A stretch of DNA of 64,000 nucleotides from Lachnospiraceae bacterium (GCA_902363665.1 CABJAW010000001.1:62001-126000), one strand, 5' to 3'; counted from the first letter of the stretch, positions 42,042-51,661 are shown. Translations and numbers: made by a program. The notes: generated by a model from the sequence alone, not told the origin.

Positions 42042-44504
42042 TTATTTTTTCACCTCGCACGCCAGAAATACCGATCCGGAAAATGCAGACAGCCGCAGTA
42101 CCGTACGTCCCGCATCCACCGGATAGATCATTTTATCCTCATCACTTCCGCCACTCAGCTCAGCCGTCCATTCGGACGCTTCAATCCGTTCCTTTGTCCA
42201 TTCCGGCTGCAGCATTTCTTTTGCACCTGCATGCGGAAGCACCTCTGTATGCAGTTCCCGGGAATTCCAGAACGACTCCTCCTGCGGCTCCATCTGATAC
42301 TCCTTCGGCAGCTCGCCCTTTGCAGCGTTCTCATCTGCAAGTACAGGCCACGCCGTCACCTCCGGCTGCAGCACAATCTTCTCCGTCCCTGCGCAGAATT
42401 TACCGGCTGCACAGCCCTGGCAGACCGAATCACTCTGTCTGCTCCGATATGCCTGACACCCGCCCTGCTCACCTGGCACTGCGCTTCCGTCCGCGGAAAA
42501 TCCATTCCGGTCCGTATAAAAGACTCTCTGCAGTACCTGATGGTCGGAAACGCCTGCCATCCACACCGGAAGGCTGGTCGTGCGCTCTGAATCATTGTTG
42601 TTGAACACTACTACGATCTGCTGCCTGCGGCTGAAACGCCCGTATGAAAGGATATTGTAATCCTCATACAGGAATTTCAGAGAACCGCCGGTTAATACCG
42701 GATACTTTTTGTGCATTGCGATCGCCGCCTTGTGGAACGCAAGCATCTGCTGATCCTCCCGTCCCCACGGATAAGTCCTGCGGTTGTCCGGATCCGTGAA
42801 TCCGCACACGCCCGCCTCATCGCCGTAGTACAGCGTCGGCGCACCCGGCCACGTCATCTGCATGACCACAGCCTCCCGCATGACCTCCGGATGAATATCA
42901 CGCGATGCCGCATCACTGCCAAGATGGTTGACTCTTCCGACGTGATGGTTCGTCCTTGTCAGGAAACGCGAATGATCGTGGTTTGAAAGTTCATTCATCG
43001 CCACCTGCAGTGACGGAGCGAGGAACGATACCATGTGGTACCGCATCGCATCCACAAAGCTTCTCGCATTTCCCAGCATACCCGGCTGATAATCGTCGCT
43101 GTGCTTCTCCATACCTGTAAAGAACCAGGTCAGCGGTTCCATGAACGCATCGTAGTTCATGACCGTATCCCACTGATCGCCATGCAGCCAGCTCGATGCA
43201 TCCCCGTAATGCTCCGCAAGAATGATCGCGTTCGGATTTGCCTCCTTTACGGTCCTGCGGAATTTGCGCCAGAATTCATGATTGTACTCCTGACTGAATC
43301 CAAGATCCGCCGCCACATCCAGCCGCCATCCATCGATATTGTAAGGCGGTGATACCCACTTTGCAGCAATTTTTAAAATGTATTCTTCCAGCTTCGGAGA
43401 ATCTTCATAATTCAGCTTCGGCAGTGTGTCATGTCCCCACCAGCCGTCATAAAACGGATTGTACGGCCACTCATGTTCATTGTGGAACTTGAAAAAGCTG
43501 CGGTATGGACTGTCGGCAGAAATAAACGCCCCCGGCTCATAGCCCGGCTGCCGCTCATAGATCCGCTCCCGATCCATCCATTTGTTGAACGAACCGCAGT
43601 GGTTAAACACGCCATCAAGAATCACACGCATGCCTCTTTGGTGCATCTCCTCCACCAGCTCAGCAAACAGCGCATTGCCCGCCTCCAGATTTGCCAGATC
43701 CGTCACACGTGAAATATAGCGTGTCGCATAACGGTTCTCGCTCTCCCAGCCCTCAAGCAGCCGTCCTTCCTCATGAACGATTTTTCCAAAATGCGGATCA
43801 ATATAATCATAGTCCTGAATATCGTATTTATGATTGGACGGTGAGACAAACAGCGGATTAAAGTAAATCACCTCCACACCAAGATCCTGCAGGTAATCCA
43901 GCTTTTTCCGCACACCTTCAAGATCTCCGCCATAAAATTCACGGATTCCCATCGTGACTGCCGGCATCTGATTCCAGTCGCGCACCTGCGATGTGCCCTC
44001 ACCGATATAAACGTACTCTCGGTCCTGCACATCATTCGTCGGATCACCGTTATAAAAGCGATCCGTAAAAATCTGATACATGACCGCCCCCTTCGCCCAG
44101 TCCGGCGTCGAAAAGCCAGGTGTCACGCAGAACGAGCGGCTCTGCTGAAGATCTCTGGAAACACCCAGTTTATTGTAAAAGCAGCGGGTCTGTCCGGCCC
44201 TGATCTCAAAATAATAGTAAACCGGCTCCTCGCTCACGGTCAGCTCCGTCGCGTAATAATCAAACACGCCCTCGCTGAATTCATGCTCCATCTCTTTTTT
44301 GATCGCGCCGCTGATGAAATATACCTGGTCGACATTGTCCTTGCCCGTGCGGAAGCGGATCTTCACCGTATCGCCCGGTTTTGGCTCCATCGGACAGACA
44401 TAATTTTCCGTCTCGTCACTGAATAATGCATCTACCTTAAAAACAGGACGCATCCACATGATATAATTCAATGTCTGCATCACTGACTGAAACTGCTGAT
44501 CCAT
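42042..44504 (-). CDS. GH13 alpha-amylase family enzyme (neopullulanase/maltogenic type)
   Basis: 820 residues. An N-terminal CBM34-like domain (VDALFSDETENYVCPMEPKPGDTVKIRFRTG) precedes the GH13 barrel. Catalytic segments: FNPLFVSPSNHKYD, VILDGVFNHCG, DGWRLDVAADLG with the nucleophile Asp, ILAEHYGD with the acid Glu, and NELSNHDHSRF with the third Asp. No signal peptide, so it likely acts in the cytoplasm on maltodextrins, pullulan fragments or cyclodextrins. A roughly 170-residue C-terminal part with several Cys (GGCQAYRSRQSDSVCQGCAAG) is unusual for the family. GAGGTAGATGAT precedes the ATG. It leads the transpeptidase-ddl-murF run, an unexpected pairing. Confidence 0.93.
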   Translation of the reverse strand: MDQQFQSVMQTLNYIMWMRPVFKVDALFSDETENYVCPMEPKPGDTVKIRFRTGKDNVDQVYFISGAIKKEMEHEFSEGVFDYYATELTVSEEPVYYYFEIRAGQTRCFYNKLGVSRDLQQSRSFCVTPGFSTPDWAKGAVMYQIFTDRFYNGDPTNDVQDREYVYIGEGTSQVRDWNQMPAVTMGIREFYGGDLEGVRKKLDYLQDLGVEVIYFNPLFVSPSNHKYDIQDYDYIDPHFGKIVHEEGRLLEGWESENRYATRYISRVTDLANLEAGNALFAELVEEMHQRGMRVILDGVFNHCGSFNKWMDRERIYERQPGYEPGAFISADSPYRSFFKFHNEHEWPYNPFYDGWWGHDTLPKLNYEDSPKLEEYILKIAAKWVSPPYNIDGWRLDVAADLGFSQEYNHEFWRKFRRTVKEANPNAIILAEHYGDASSWLHGDQWDTVMNYDAFMEPLTWFFTGMEKHSDDYQPGMLGNARSFVDAMRYHMVSFLAPSLQVAMNELSNHDHSRFLTRTNHHVGRVNHLGSDAASRDIHPEVMREAVVMQMTWPGAPTLYYGDEAGVCGFTDPDNRRTYPWGREDQQMLAFHKAAIAMHKKYPVLTGGSLKFLYEDYNILSYGRFSRRQQIVVVFNNNDSERTTSLPVWMAGVSDHQVLQRVFYTDRNGFSADGSAVPGEQGGCQAYRSRQSDSVCQGCAAGKFCAGTEKIVLQPEVTAWPVLADENAAKGELPKEYQMEPQEESFWNSRELHTEVLPHAGAKEMLQPEWTKERIEASEWTAELSGGSDEDKMIYPVDAGRTVLRLSAFSGSVFLACEVKK

Positions 44505-44531
44505 ATCATCTACCTCTGTTTATCATTTTAC

Positions 44532-44611
44532 ATAACCGTTCAGAGCCAGCCTTAAAGCGGACATTCGCAATCCGCGTTTGCTGCCTGCATTTTACAGCCC
44601 TGAACAGATAT
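44532..44611. mobile_element. MITE family A, degenerate short copy 4
   Basis: ATAACCGTTCAGAGCCA and CTGAACAGATAT ends, with a core hairpin inside (44553-44588) in place of the usual arm. Flanks CATTTTAC and CATTTTAT agree in 7 of 8 bases, a worn target duplication. It lies just upstream of the GH13 start codon. Confidence 0.75.
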
Positions 44612-44712
44612 CATTTTATACTAATTTCCGCTTTTGTACAACCGCTGTTTTCATGGATGCAACCTACTATCGCTTACCTTTTCGCCTGTACCGCATCCTT
44701 TGCCCGGAAACG

Positions 44713-44744
44713 AAAGAGAGCAGCCATCGCTGGCTGCTCTCTTT
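44713..44744 (-). terminator. Hairpin terminator downstream of ftsH
   Basis: AGAGAGCAGCCA/TGGCTGCTCTCT, perfect 12-base arms around TCGC, with TTT on both sides. It is 228 bases past the ftsH stop. The stretch 44750-44970 between has only a TGCACAAA/TTTGTGCA inverted repeat and no gene. Confidence 0.8.
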
Positions 44745-44971
44745 GGAGAAGGTATTTCTTCTAATGGGGTGTAGCAAAAACTATATAATGTATTGGGGGG
44801 TTTTACGAGTGTTATTATAGCATCGCTGTCCAATTAAGTGTGCACAAAGTTCACAAAAATGAGTGTCCGTTTTTGTGCATTTTTATTTTATTTCTGCGTT
44901 CCCCCGTTCTTTTTTGCTGTCAGAATGTACGAAGCAGTCGTTTTCCTGCGTTTTTTGTTCTTCAGGGCCTT

Positions 44972-46810
44972 TTATGCCTGCCCCTGTGTCTCCTGATCGA
45001 TCTTTGCCCCGAACAGCGCTTCGAATTCATCTCTTCCAATCTTTTCCTTCTCGATCAGAAGTGCCGCGCAGGAATGCAGCACATCCTCATGTGCTTTGAT
45101 CATCTCGTGCGCTTTCTGATGCGCCTCCTCGATCATCCGCTTTACTTCCTCATCGATCGCACACGCAATGTCCTCACCGTAGGAACGGGTATGTGCCAGA
45201 TCGCGGCCAATAAAGACTTCATCGTCATCGTTATCATAGTTGATCAGCCCGATGCGGTCCGACATGCCATAACGTGTCACCATTGCTCTTGCAAGTGCCG
45301 TCGCCTGCTTGATATCCTGGGAGGCTCCCGTTGTCACGTCACCGAAGATCAGCTCCTCTGCCACGCGGCCGCCGAGATCTACGATCAGCTCCTGCGTCAT
45401 CCTTCCTTTTGTGCGGAACATCTCATCCTTTTCCGGCAGCGGCATGGTATAACCTGCCGCTCCGCGCCCCGTCGGAATAATCGAAATCGTATGCACCGGT
45501 CCCACATCCGGAAGCAGATGGAACAAAATTGCATGGCCTGCCTCATGATATGCCGTAATCTTTTTTTCTTTTTCAGAGATTACACGGCTCTTTTTCTCTG
45601 CCCCAATGCCTATTTTGACAAAGGCCCGGTTAATATCTTCCTGCCGGATGTAGGCTCTCTTTTCTTTGGCTGCAAGGATTGCGGATTCATTCATCAGGTT
45701 CTCCAGATCTGCGCCGGTAAATCCTGCTGTCGTACGCGCCACTTCCGTAAGATCCACATCATCACCGAGCGGCTTGCCCTTTACATGCACCTGCAGAATT
45801 TCTTCTCTTCCTTTTACATCCGGACGGCCGACTGCGACCTGACGGTCAAAACGGCCCGGACGCAGGATCGCCGGATCAAGGATATCCACGCGGTTCGTCG
45901 CCGCCATCACAATGATGCCTTCGTTGACTCCAAAACCATCCATCTCTACAAGCAGCTGGTTTAAGGTCTGCTCACGCTCATCGTGGCCGCCGCCCATGCC
46001 GGTGCCTCTGCGTCTTGCCACCGCGTCAATCTCATCGATGAACACGATACACGGCTGATGCTTCTTGGCTTCCTCAAACAGATCACGCACACGGGAGGCT
46101 CCGACGCCGACAAACATTTCCACAAAATCTGAACCGGAAATGCTGAAAAACGGCACGCCCGCCTCACCTGCGATTGCCTTGGCAAGAAGTGTTTTTCCGG
46201 TACCCGGAGGGCCTACCAAAATAACACCCTTCGGAATCCGCGCACCGACCTGCGTAAATTTACCCGGTTCTTTTAAGAAGTCGACGATCTCCTCCAGCTC
46301 TTCTTTTTCCTCCTTCAGACCGGCCACATCCTGGAATGTCACGCGCTTTGCATCTGGCGTGATCATCCGCGCCCGGCTCTTGCCGAAGTTCATCATTTTG
46401 TTGTTGCCGCCGCCTGCCTGGCGGTTCATCATCGAGAAGATCAAAAGCAGGACAGCTGCGATCATGATCGTCGGGAGAATCGACAGCCATACGCTCTGCT
46501 TCGGCACATCTTTCACATCAAGCGTAATCGCATCCTGCTGCTCCAGCTCGGACTGTACTTCCTTTACATCGGTTACGTTGACGTATCGTACGTCGCCGTC
46601 ATTAAGCGTCACCTTCAGGCTTCCAGTCGGCACCTCCTGATTCTGTGTAATCTCAACCCGCACGACGTCTCCGCTGTCCACCGCTTCCTCAAACTCGCGG
46701 TAATTCCAGGTCTGGCTTGCCTCCATTCCGCCACGGAACGTCTGGAACAGCAGCAGGATCAGAAGCACAACGACCATATAAAACCACGGTCCTTTTAAAT
46801 TTCTGTTCAA
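44972..46810 (-). CDS. ftsH: ATP-dependent zinc metalloprotease FtsH
   Basis: 612 residues, membrane-anchored AAA protease that degrades unassembled or short-lived membrane and cytosolic proteins. Two membrane helices ([16 protein letters not shown] near residue 12 and [20 protein letters not shown] near residue 110) flank the FtsH extracellular domain. AAA motifs [30 protein letters not shown] and RPGRFDRQV; zinc site AYHEAGHAI with the downstream Asp. Length is typical. It follows hpt as in Bacillus, separated by a partial family C repeat. Confidence 0.97.
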   Translation of the reverse strand: MNRNLKGPWFYMVVVLLILLLFQTFRGGMEASQTWNYREFEEAVDSGDVVRVEITQNQEVPTGSLKVTLNDGDVRYVNVTDVKEVQSELEQQDAITLDVKDVPKQSVWLSILPTIMIAAVLLLIFSMMNRQAGGGNNKMMNFGKSRARMITPDAKRVTFQDVAGLKEEKEELEEIVDFLKEPGKFTQVGARIPKGVILVGPPGTGKTLLAKAIAGEAGVPFFSISGSDFVEMFVGVGASRVRDLFEEAKKHQPCIVFIDEIDAVARRRGTGMGGGHDEREQTLNQLLVEMDGFGVNEGIIVMAATNRVDILDPAILRPGRFDRQVAVGRPDVKGREEILQVHVKGKPLGDDVDLTEVARTTAGFTGADLENLMNESAILAAKEKRAYIRQEDINRAFVKIGIGAEKKSRVISEKEKKITAYHEAGHAILFHLLPDVGPVHTISIIPTGRGAAGYTMPLPEKDEMFRTKGRMTQELIVDLGGRVAEELIFGDVTTGASQDIKQATALARAMVTRYGMSDRIGLINYDNDDDEVFIGRDLAHTRSYGEDIACAIDEEVKRMIEEAHQKAHEMIKAHEDVLHSCAALLIEKEKIGRDEFEALFGAKIDQETQGQA

Positions 46811-46854
46811 TTTTGTTCTCCTTTCCGGTCACTGCCAAAATGCGGCAGTAAGCG

Positions 46855-46898
46855 CTCATAAGGGATCCTCCCGCAAGCGGATTCCTCCTTACAAGATT
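46855..46898 (+). repeat. Partial family C palindrome between hpt and ftsH
   Basis: AAGGGATCCTCCCGCAAGCGGATTC-type sequence, related to the C modules at 19229 and 24941. The arms CATAAGGGATCC and TCCTCCTTACA can pair imperfectly; it could act as an mRNA hairpin after hpt. Confidence 0.65.
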
Positions 46899-46901
46899 CG
46901 A

Positions 46902-47432
46902 TTATTCATCTACAAACTCTACAACGCCGATAAATGGGAGGTTGCGGTATTTCTGAGCGTAATCCAGTCCGTATCCTACTACAAATTCATCCGGTATCTC
47001 AAAACAGGTATAGTCTACCGCAACGTCTTTCACTCTGCGATCCGGCTTATCAAGCAGCGTGCAAAGACGCATGGACTTCGGATTGCGCTTTTCTAAAATA
47101 TCAAGCAGATAGCTTAAGGTGCGTCCGGAATCGATGATATCCTCCACTACGAGGACGTTCTTTCCCTCCAGCGGCTCGTCGAGATCCTTCACGATCTTTA
47201 CAACTCCGCTTGATTTTATGTCGTTTCCATAGCTGCTGCAGGACATAAAGTCCATCGTTACCGGCACAGTAATGCGCTTCGCAAGCTCACACGTAAAAAA
47301 TACGCTTCCTTTCAGGACACAGATCAGATGCACTTCTTCCCCTGCATAATCTTCACTGATTTTTTTTGCGACTTCTGCGATCCTTGCGTTTACTTTCTGC
47401 TCCGGCAGAAAAATTTTAATCTTCTCTTTCAT
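46902..47432 (-). CDS. hpt: Hypoxanthine phosphoribosyltransferase
   Basis: 176 residues. Converts hypoxanthine or guanine plus PRPP to IMP or GMP. Motifs: LICVLKGSVFFTCELAKRI near the start, MDFMSCSSYG, the PRPP loop VLVVEDIIDSGRTLSYL near residue 100, and VDYTCFEIPDEFVVGYGLDY. The 17-base overlap with tilS and the following ftsH reproduce the Bacillus tilS-hprT-ftsH order. In Bacillus the product also works with TilS regulation of ftsH; not visible here. Confidence 0.97.
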   Translation of the reverse strand: MKEKIKIFLPEQKVNARIAEVAKKISEDYAGEEVHLICVLKGSVFFTCELAKRITVPVTMDFMSCSSYGNDIKSSGVVKIVKDLDEPLEGKNVLVVEDIIDSGRTLSYLLDILEKRNPKSMRLCTLLDKPDRRVKDVAVDYTCFEIPDEFVVGYGLDYAQKYRNLPFIGVVEFVDE

Positions 47433-48843
47433 GGTCTTCCTCCTCTATCTGTATTTTCAAAACTTTCCGGGTATCCTGCTTTACCTTTGCCGCCTCGCTG
47501 ATGCGCCACCCGACTACCCACAGGATATGTGAGCCGTCCGCCAGCAGCCAGAGCTTTTCACGCTCCTCTTTCGGAATTTTCTGATCAATCAGATAATCCT
47601 TCAGCTTTTTACGACCGCCCTGTGCATTCACAATCAGATAATCTCCGCTGCGGCGCGTCCGCAGGCAGACATTGCTATATATTGTATCATAAGAAATCCA
47701 TTTCGTACACTTATTTTCTTGCTGAATTTCGCTCAAAAAACGGGGAGAATTTTCCAAAACAGCGGTTTTTATCCTCCTGCCTTCCAGTACGGCATCCATT
47801 CCAGGTTCCACGCTGCAGATTTCGTCCCCCGCGTTCTTTTCCTTTCCTTTCTGCCGCGGCGCGGCGCACTTCCAAAAATGAATGCAGCCTTTTTCCCGCA
47901 CTGCCCGAATCCCGCCAGGCAGCTGCGTCTCCCTTCCGCAGTCCTTTTCTGCAAGTTCTGCGAGCTGCTGCAGATGGACGCTTCCGATATCTTTTCTGCC
48001 GTTCCCTCCGGACACTTCTTCCAGCGCACGCTTCAAAAGTTCCTTTTGAAGCAGTTCTTCCTGGCACTCATACGCATCAAGCAAAATCCGGACGCTTCCG
48101 TCTTTTCTGATCTCGATGCTGCCCCGTGCGGACTTTTCTGCCTGTTTTTCAATGTACTGCTGCGCCTCCTGCAGCCGTATGGCTGCCTGTGCAATATGCT
48201 GCAGCGCCTGATGGTTCAGGTTTTTTTCCAGCTGCGGAAGGATCTCGCGGCGCAAGCGGTTTCGCGTATAATCGTTCTCCAGGTTCGTCCGGTCTGTCCG
48301 CCACGGCTGGCCGAGATCCTTCAGGATCTTTTCAATCTCCGGCCTGCCAAGAAATAAAAGCGGCCTTATGATGCGGTCACGCACCGGCCGGATGCCGCCA
48401 AGCCCCTTCAGCCCGGAACCACGCACAAGATTCCATAGCACCGTCTCTGCCTGATCGTTCTGGTTGTGCGCCACCGCGATCTTTTCTGCTCCGAGTTCTT
48501 TGCGCAGCTTTTCAAAGCAATCATAGCGCACACTGCGCCCGGCCTCTTCCACCGTCATCCGATGCTCCCTTGCATACGCAGTTACATCCACTGCTTCCAT
48601 ATAAAAGGGAACTGCAAGCGCTTCGCACAGCCCCTTTACAAAAGCCGCATCCGCCAGGCTTTCCGCTCCGCGGATGCCATGCTCCACATGCACCACAAAA
48701 AGGGTAAACGGAACCTGTTCGCGGTAGCCTGCCAGCGCACGCAGCAGGCAGACGGAATCTGCACCGCCAGATACCCCGGCGATCACGCGGTCACCAGGGG
48801 AGATCATGTGATATTGACAGATGGTTTGGTAGATGCGGTTCAT
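47416..48843 (-). CDS. tilS: tRNA(Ile)-lysidine synthetase
   Basis: 475 residues. Modifies the wobble C of the tRNA-Ile CAU anticodon to lysidine, making it read AUA. PP-loop ATPase motif VIAGVSGGADSVCLL near residue 20, VVHVEHGIRGAES, AVAHNQNDQAETVLWNLVRGSGLKGLGG and NDYTRNRLRREILP. The C-terminal domain (YLIVNAQGGRKKLKDYLIDQKIP) is present, so the protein is full length. It starts 4 bases after the SpoIIE-like gene and overlaps hpt. Essential in most bacteria. Confidence 0.96.
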   Translation of the reverse strand: MNRIYQTICQYHMISPGDRVIAGVSGGADSVCLLRALAGYREQVPFTLFVVHVEHGIRGAESLADAAFVKGLCEALAVPFYMEAVDVTAYAREHRMTVEEAGRSVRYDCFEKLRKELGAEKIAVAHNQNDQAETVLWNLVRGSGLKGLGGIRPVRDRIIRPLLFLGRPEIEKILKDLGQPWRTDRTNLENDYTRNRLRREILPQLEKNLNHQALQHIAQAAIRLQEAQQYIEKQAEKSARGSIEIRKDGSVRILLDAYECQEELLQKELLKRALEEVSGGNGRKDIGSVHLQQLAELAEKDCGRETQLPGGIRAVREKGCIHFWKCAAPRQKGKEKNAGDEICSVEPGMDAVLEGRRIKTAVLENSPRFLSEIQQENKCTKWISYDTIYSNVCLRTRRSGDYLIVNAQGGRKKLKDYLIDQKIPKEEREKLWLLADGSHILWVVGWRISEAAKVKQDTRKVLKIQIEEEDHERED

Positions 48844-48847
48844 TATT

Positions 48848-50311
48848 TTATCCTTTCTTCCATAGTTTTCCTATCAGTATTGTCATGTCATCGTGGGCCT
48901 GCAGCTTCTGCAGAAGGTAGACGCGTTCCATAAGGCGTCTGGCGTGCTCCTTTGCATTCGGCGTAGTGGTGCGGCGAATCAGCTCTTTCATCTGTTCCTC
49001 ACCGTTCTCCCCGGTCAGCGCATCCAGCACACCATCTGTCATCATCACGACGGTATCGCCTTCCCCGAGCTGCCGGTGCAGGCTCTCATAGTCGGACTGT
49101 TGCAGGATCCCGGCCGGAAGACCGCGCCCACGGATCACCTCCAGCTCATCGTCATGCATCAGAAACGTCGCCGCAGCCCCTGATTTTACGAGATCACACT
49201 TTGCATTGTAGAGGTCGATCATGCAAAGGTCAAGCGTCGAAAACATCTGATCCTGATTTTGCAGCAGCATACAGGAATTGATCATGCGCACTGCCGTCTC
49301 CTGCGGAAACCCGGCCTGAAAAAACTGCTCCAGCAGCTCGATCACTTTTTCACTTTCCCGGCACGCTCCTACTCCGGATCCCATTCCATCCGCCAGGCTC
49401 ATCACGATCCGCCCGGTATCCTTCTGCAAAAACGCATAGTTGTCTCCTGAGACCAGTTCTCCGTCTTTCGTAATTCTGGAAATGCCGCACAGCATCTGAT
49501 AGTTTGTCTCCGGCACAAAATGAAACGTCTCAAACGATTCACCCGGAACTGCCGTACAGTTCCAAGCTGGACGCATTTTTTCCCCCATGCAGTCGGAAAG
49601 AAGCTCTGCGATCGTCTTCGCAGAGACCGGCATCTTCTTTCTCGCACGCAGTACAAGAAACACCTCTGCTCCGTCCTCTCCCCTCTGCGTGATCCGCAGG
49701 CTGCCAAGCTCCATCCCAAGTCCGCGCAGCTCCGGCCAGATTCTGGCGGAAAGCTTTTCCTCTTTTCTCGGACTGCCTGCCATTCCCTGCGCCATGGCAC
49801 GCCACAAAACTGCCGTCTGATAAATTTCTTCGCCTGCCGCCATTCGCTGTTCCATCATCCGGTTGTTCCACAGAAGGATACTGCGCTGTTTCATATAGGC
49901 CTGTGTGAGTGCCTTCGCGGTATCTTCCGGAAGTGTGCAGACCTGCTCCAGCTGCGCAATCCCCTCCGCTGTGATCTCACCCTCCGCCTCCAGCTGATCC
50001 ATCAGGGCAAAAATCACATCCCAGTTTTTATAATAGTTTGTCCTCCAGCATTCCATGCCTCTGGCACATCCGGTACACGCGGTCTCCTGGATCTGCCAGA
50101 GCAGCTGCTCCAGTTCTGCGTCTCCAAACCGTTCCTTCTGACATGGCAGCTTCTGAAACAGATCTGCCAGTGAAAAAAATGCCGCCGCGTACTGTTCCAG
50201 CTGTTCCCGTTCCGGCAGCGGATAACGCGACGCTGCCTGCCAGCGCATTTTTCTCTCACGTTTTTTTCTCCACCATGTTTCTCCACAAATTGCCGCAAGC
50301 CATTCCTTCAT
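48848..50311 (-). CDS. spoIIE: SpoIIE-family serine phosphatase lacking the membrane domain
   Basis: 487 residues from the ATG at 50311, which has GGGAGGAAT 7 bases upstream. It holds the region after the membrane part of SpoIIE: a Cys-bearing motif CTGCARGMECW, a helical linker and the PP2M phosphatase core with YAFLQKDTGRIVMSLADGMGSG, metal-binding Asp residues, LCMIDLYNAKCDLVKSGAA and VVMMTDGVLDAL. SpoIIE dephosphorylates SpoIIAA to activate sigma-F in the forespore. The ten-helix N-terminus of Bacillus SpoIIE (about 330 residues) is absent, and the frame is closed upstream by a TAA within a family D fragment. The position between divIC and tilS is exactly that of spoIIE. Confidence 0.9.
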   Translation of the reverse strand: MKEWLAAICGETWWRKKRERKMRWQAASRYPLPEREQLEQYAAAFFSLADLFQKLPCQKERFGDAELEQLLWQIQETACTGCARGMECWRTNYYKNWDVIFALMDQLEAEGEITAEGIAQLEQVCTLPEDTAKALTQAYMKQRSILLWNNRMMEQRMAAGEEIYQTAVLWRAMAQGMAGSPRKEEKLSARIWPELRGLGMELGSLRITQRGEDGAEVFLVLRARKKMPVSAKTIAELLSDCMGEKMRPAWNCTAVPGESFETFHFVPETNYQMLCGISRITKDGELVSGDNYAFLQKDTGRIVMSLADGMGSGVGACRESEKVIELLEQFFQAGFPQETAVRMINSCMLLQNQDQMFSTLDLCMIDLYNAKCDLVKSGAAATFLMHDDELEVIRGRGLPAGILQQSDYESLHRQLGEGDTVVMMTDGVLDALTGENGEEQMKELIRRTTTPNAKEHARRLMERVYLLQKLQAHDDMTILIGKLWKKG

Positions 50312-50336
50312 TTCCATTCCTCCCATGGCCACACTT

Positions 50337-50397
50337 TAACCGAATCGGGCAAGTCCCCTGCGTGGTTGCGCGAAGCAATAAGCAATGGTTGGGGACT
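50337..50397 (+). repeat. Partial family D element upstream of spoIIE
   Basis: TAACCGAATCGGGCAAGTCC followed by loop sequence and GGGGACT, matching the first half of the element at 13273. It provides the in-frame stop just before the spoIIE start. Confidence 0.78.
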
Positions 50398-50459
50398 CTC
50401 CCCTGTCATTCTACCATGGTTCCGGCGCAATGTCTGACGAATTCTGGTGCCTCCAACAT

Positions 50460-50492
50460 AAAGACCGGGCGCAGGATCCTCCCGCGCCCGGC
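50460..50492 (-). terminator. Terminator of the yabP-yabQ-divIC run
   Basis: CCGGGCGC/GCGCCCGG arms with an 11-base loop, followed by TCTTT on the minus strand, 22 bases past the divIC stop. Confidence 0.75.
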
Positions 50493-50513
50493 ACTTCCCC
50501 TATGTATCACCTG

Positions 50514-50828
50514 TCACTGTGCGGCCTTGAAAATAATTTCGTTCCGATAAACGAGTCCCAGTTTTTCTCTGGCCATCTTCTCGATAAATTCTTTTGAATT
50601 GACGTAATCCTTCAGCTTCTCAATCTCACCGCTGCGGACTTCCTCATCCTGAATCTGCTGACTCAGTTCTTCTTTCTGCGATTCATACTGTTCATTCCGC
50701 ACAGAAAGCTTCTGACTTCCACTGAGCAGTACAACCAGCAATACGGCTACAATTCCGGCAATCGTGATAACGCCTGCCAGATTACTTCTGTTCGGCTTCT
50801 TTTTTCCGGTTCTTTTTTTTTCTGCCAT
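50514..50828 (-). CDS. divIC: DivIC/FtsB-type cell division protein
   Basis: 104 residues. A short Lys-rich cytoplasmic start, one membrane helix (LAGVITIAGIVAVLLVVLL) near residue 18-38, and an outside coiled coil (VRNEQYESQKEELSQQIQDEE) ending in EFIEKMAREKLGLVYRNEIIF, the FtsB/DivIC signature. It joins FtsL and DivIB in the division complex at the septum. The gene begins directly next to the yabQ stop. The AAQ tail is short, as usual. Confidence 0.93.
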   Translation of the reverse strand: MAEKKRTGKKKPNRSNLAGVITIAGIVAVLLVVLLSGSQKLSVRNEQYESQKEELSQQIQDEEVRSGEIEKLKDYVNSKEFIEKMAREKLGLVYRNEIIFKAAQ

Positions 50829-51386
50829 TTATGACCCCTCTTTGTCCTGCTGCTTTTTTCTCATAACGCGCCTTTTTTGTTTTTGGGCACTTTTTTTTAT
50901 ACTCTTTTTATTGTACCTTTTTTTCTTTTTTATTTCAATCCTTTTCTGTGCTTTTCCATGGATTTTAGCGGCAAATCGATTTCTGCTCTTCCCTGCGCAG
51001 CGAATCAGCAAATGTTTCACTGCCAGCAGAACCCGGACCGTAAGCCGGGCGGCTTTTCGCAGCAGAAAATAAAAGAAACAAAAAAAGCGGGCAGCAAGCT
51101 TTTGCACCACACGGCTTACCGTTTCAAGATAAAGCAGGGCACCAAGCGCCATCGCAGCAGCTGCGTAGCCGCGCAGTACTCCCTCCGAAACGGAAAATGC
51201 CATAAGAAAGGTCAGAAAACCGGCGATAATCCAATAGAAGAAATCCTCGATGGATACGGCCAACCCGTCATGCGGAACCGCACTGCGCAGACCGCGGAGT
51301 ACATCGTACCACAGTGCGAGAAAGATTCCATGCAATGCCGCCAGAAGAAAAATAACCGTTTCCTGCCGGATCGCCGGGCTGATCAT
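50829..51386 (-). CDS. yabQ: Spore cortex protein YabQ
   Basis: 185 residues. Starts with a hydrophobic region RQETVIFLLAALHGIFLALWYDVLRGLR and two further membrane helices (FFYWIIAGFLTFLMAF and YAAAAMALGALLYLETV); the C-terminal 60 residues are strongly basic (KKKRYNKKSIKK). YabQ is a membrane protein needed for cortex formation in Bacillus spores. Start ATGA overlaps the yabP stop by 4 bases. The gene order yabP-yabQ-divIC is that of Bacillus. Confidence 0.9.
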   Translation of the reverse strand: MISPAIRQETVIFLLAALHGIFLALWYDVLRGLRSAVPHDGLAVSIEDFFYWIIAGFLTFLMAFSVSEGVLRGYAAAAMALGALLYLETVSRVVQKLAARFFCFFYFLLRKAARLTVRVLLAVKHLLIRCAGKSRNRFAAKIHGKAQKRIEIKKKKRYNKKSIKKSAQKQKRRVMRKKQQDKEGS

Positions 51387-51661
51387 CGCAGCATTCTCCG
51401 CAACAGGCTGCCCTTTGTCTCCGGTCTCCGTCCGGAATAGATCATGCTCTCAATCATTCCGTCCAGCTCGACCTCGCCCTGCTCTAACATCAGGCGGCTG
51501 ACGTGGAGATTTTTTCCCTTTAAAGTCAGAAGCCCCTGCGAAGTCTCCAGCACGACCAGATTTTCATCAAATGAATGCACATCCGTCACCCCGGTAATGC
51601 TGCCCTTTTTTCGATCCTGCCACGAGATGCCATGCGGCAGGACGGTTTTCTTTTCCTCCAT
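51383..51661 (-). CDS. yabP: Sporulation protein YabP
   Basis: 92 residues of the YabP/YqfC family: LPHGISWQDRKKGSITGVTDVHSFDENLVVLET, then GLLTLKGKNLHVSRLMLEQGEVELDGMIESM. The small beta-rich protein is needed for spore cortex formation in Bacillus and is under sigma-E control there; no sigma-E promoter was searched here with confidence. It overlaps yabQ and lies 80 bases after rqcP. Confidence 0.94.
   Translation of the reverse strand: MEEKKTVLPHGISWQDRKKGSITGVTDVHSFDENLVVLETSQGLLTLKGKNLHVSRLMLEQGEVELDGMIESMIYSGRRPETKGSLLRRMLR

Noticed and set aside
44815-44885. TGTCCAATTAAGTGTGCACA with TGCACAAA/TTTGTGCA inverted repeat as a transposon end
   Set aside because: No partner end, no flanking duplication and no transposase could be seen.
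44840-45964. 374-codon open frame on the plus strand over ftsH
   Set aside because: Antisense to conserved FtsH motifs, rich in Cys/His/Arg as typical shadows, with no start support.
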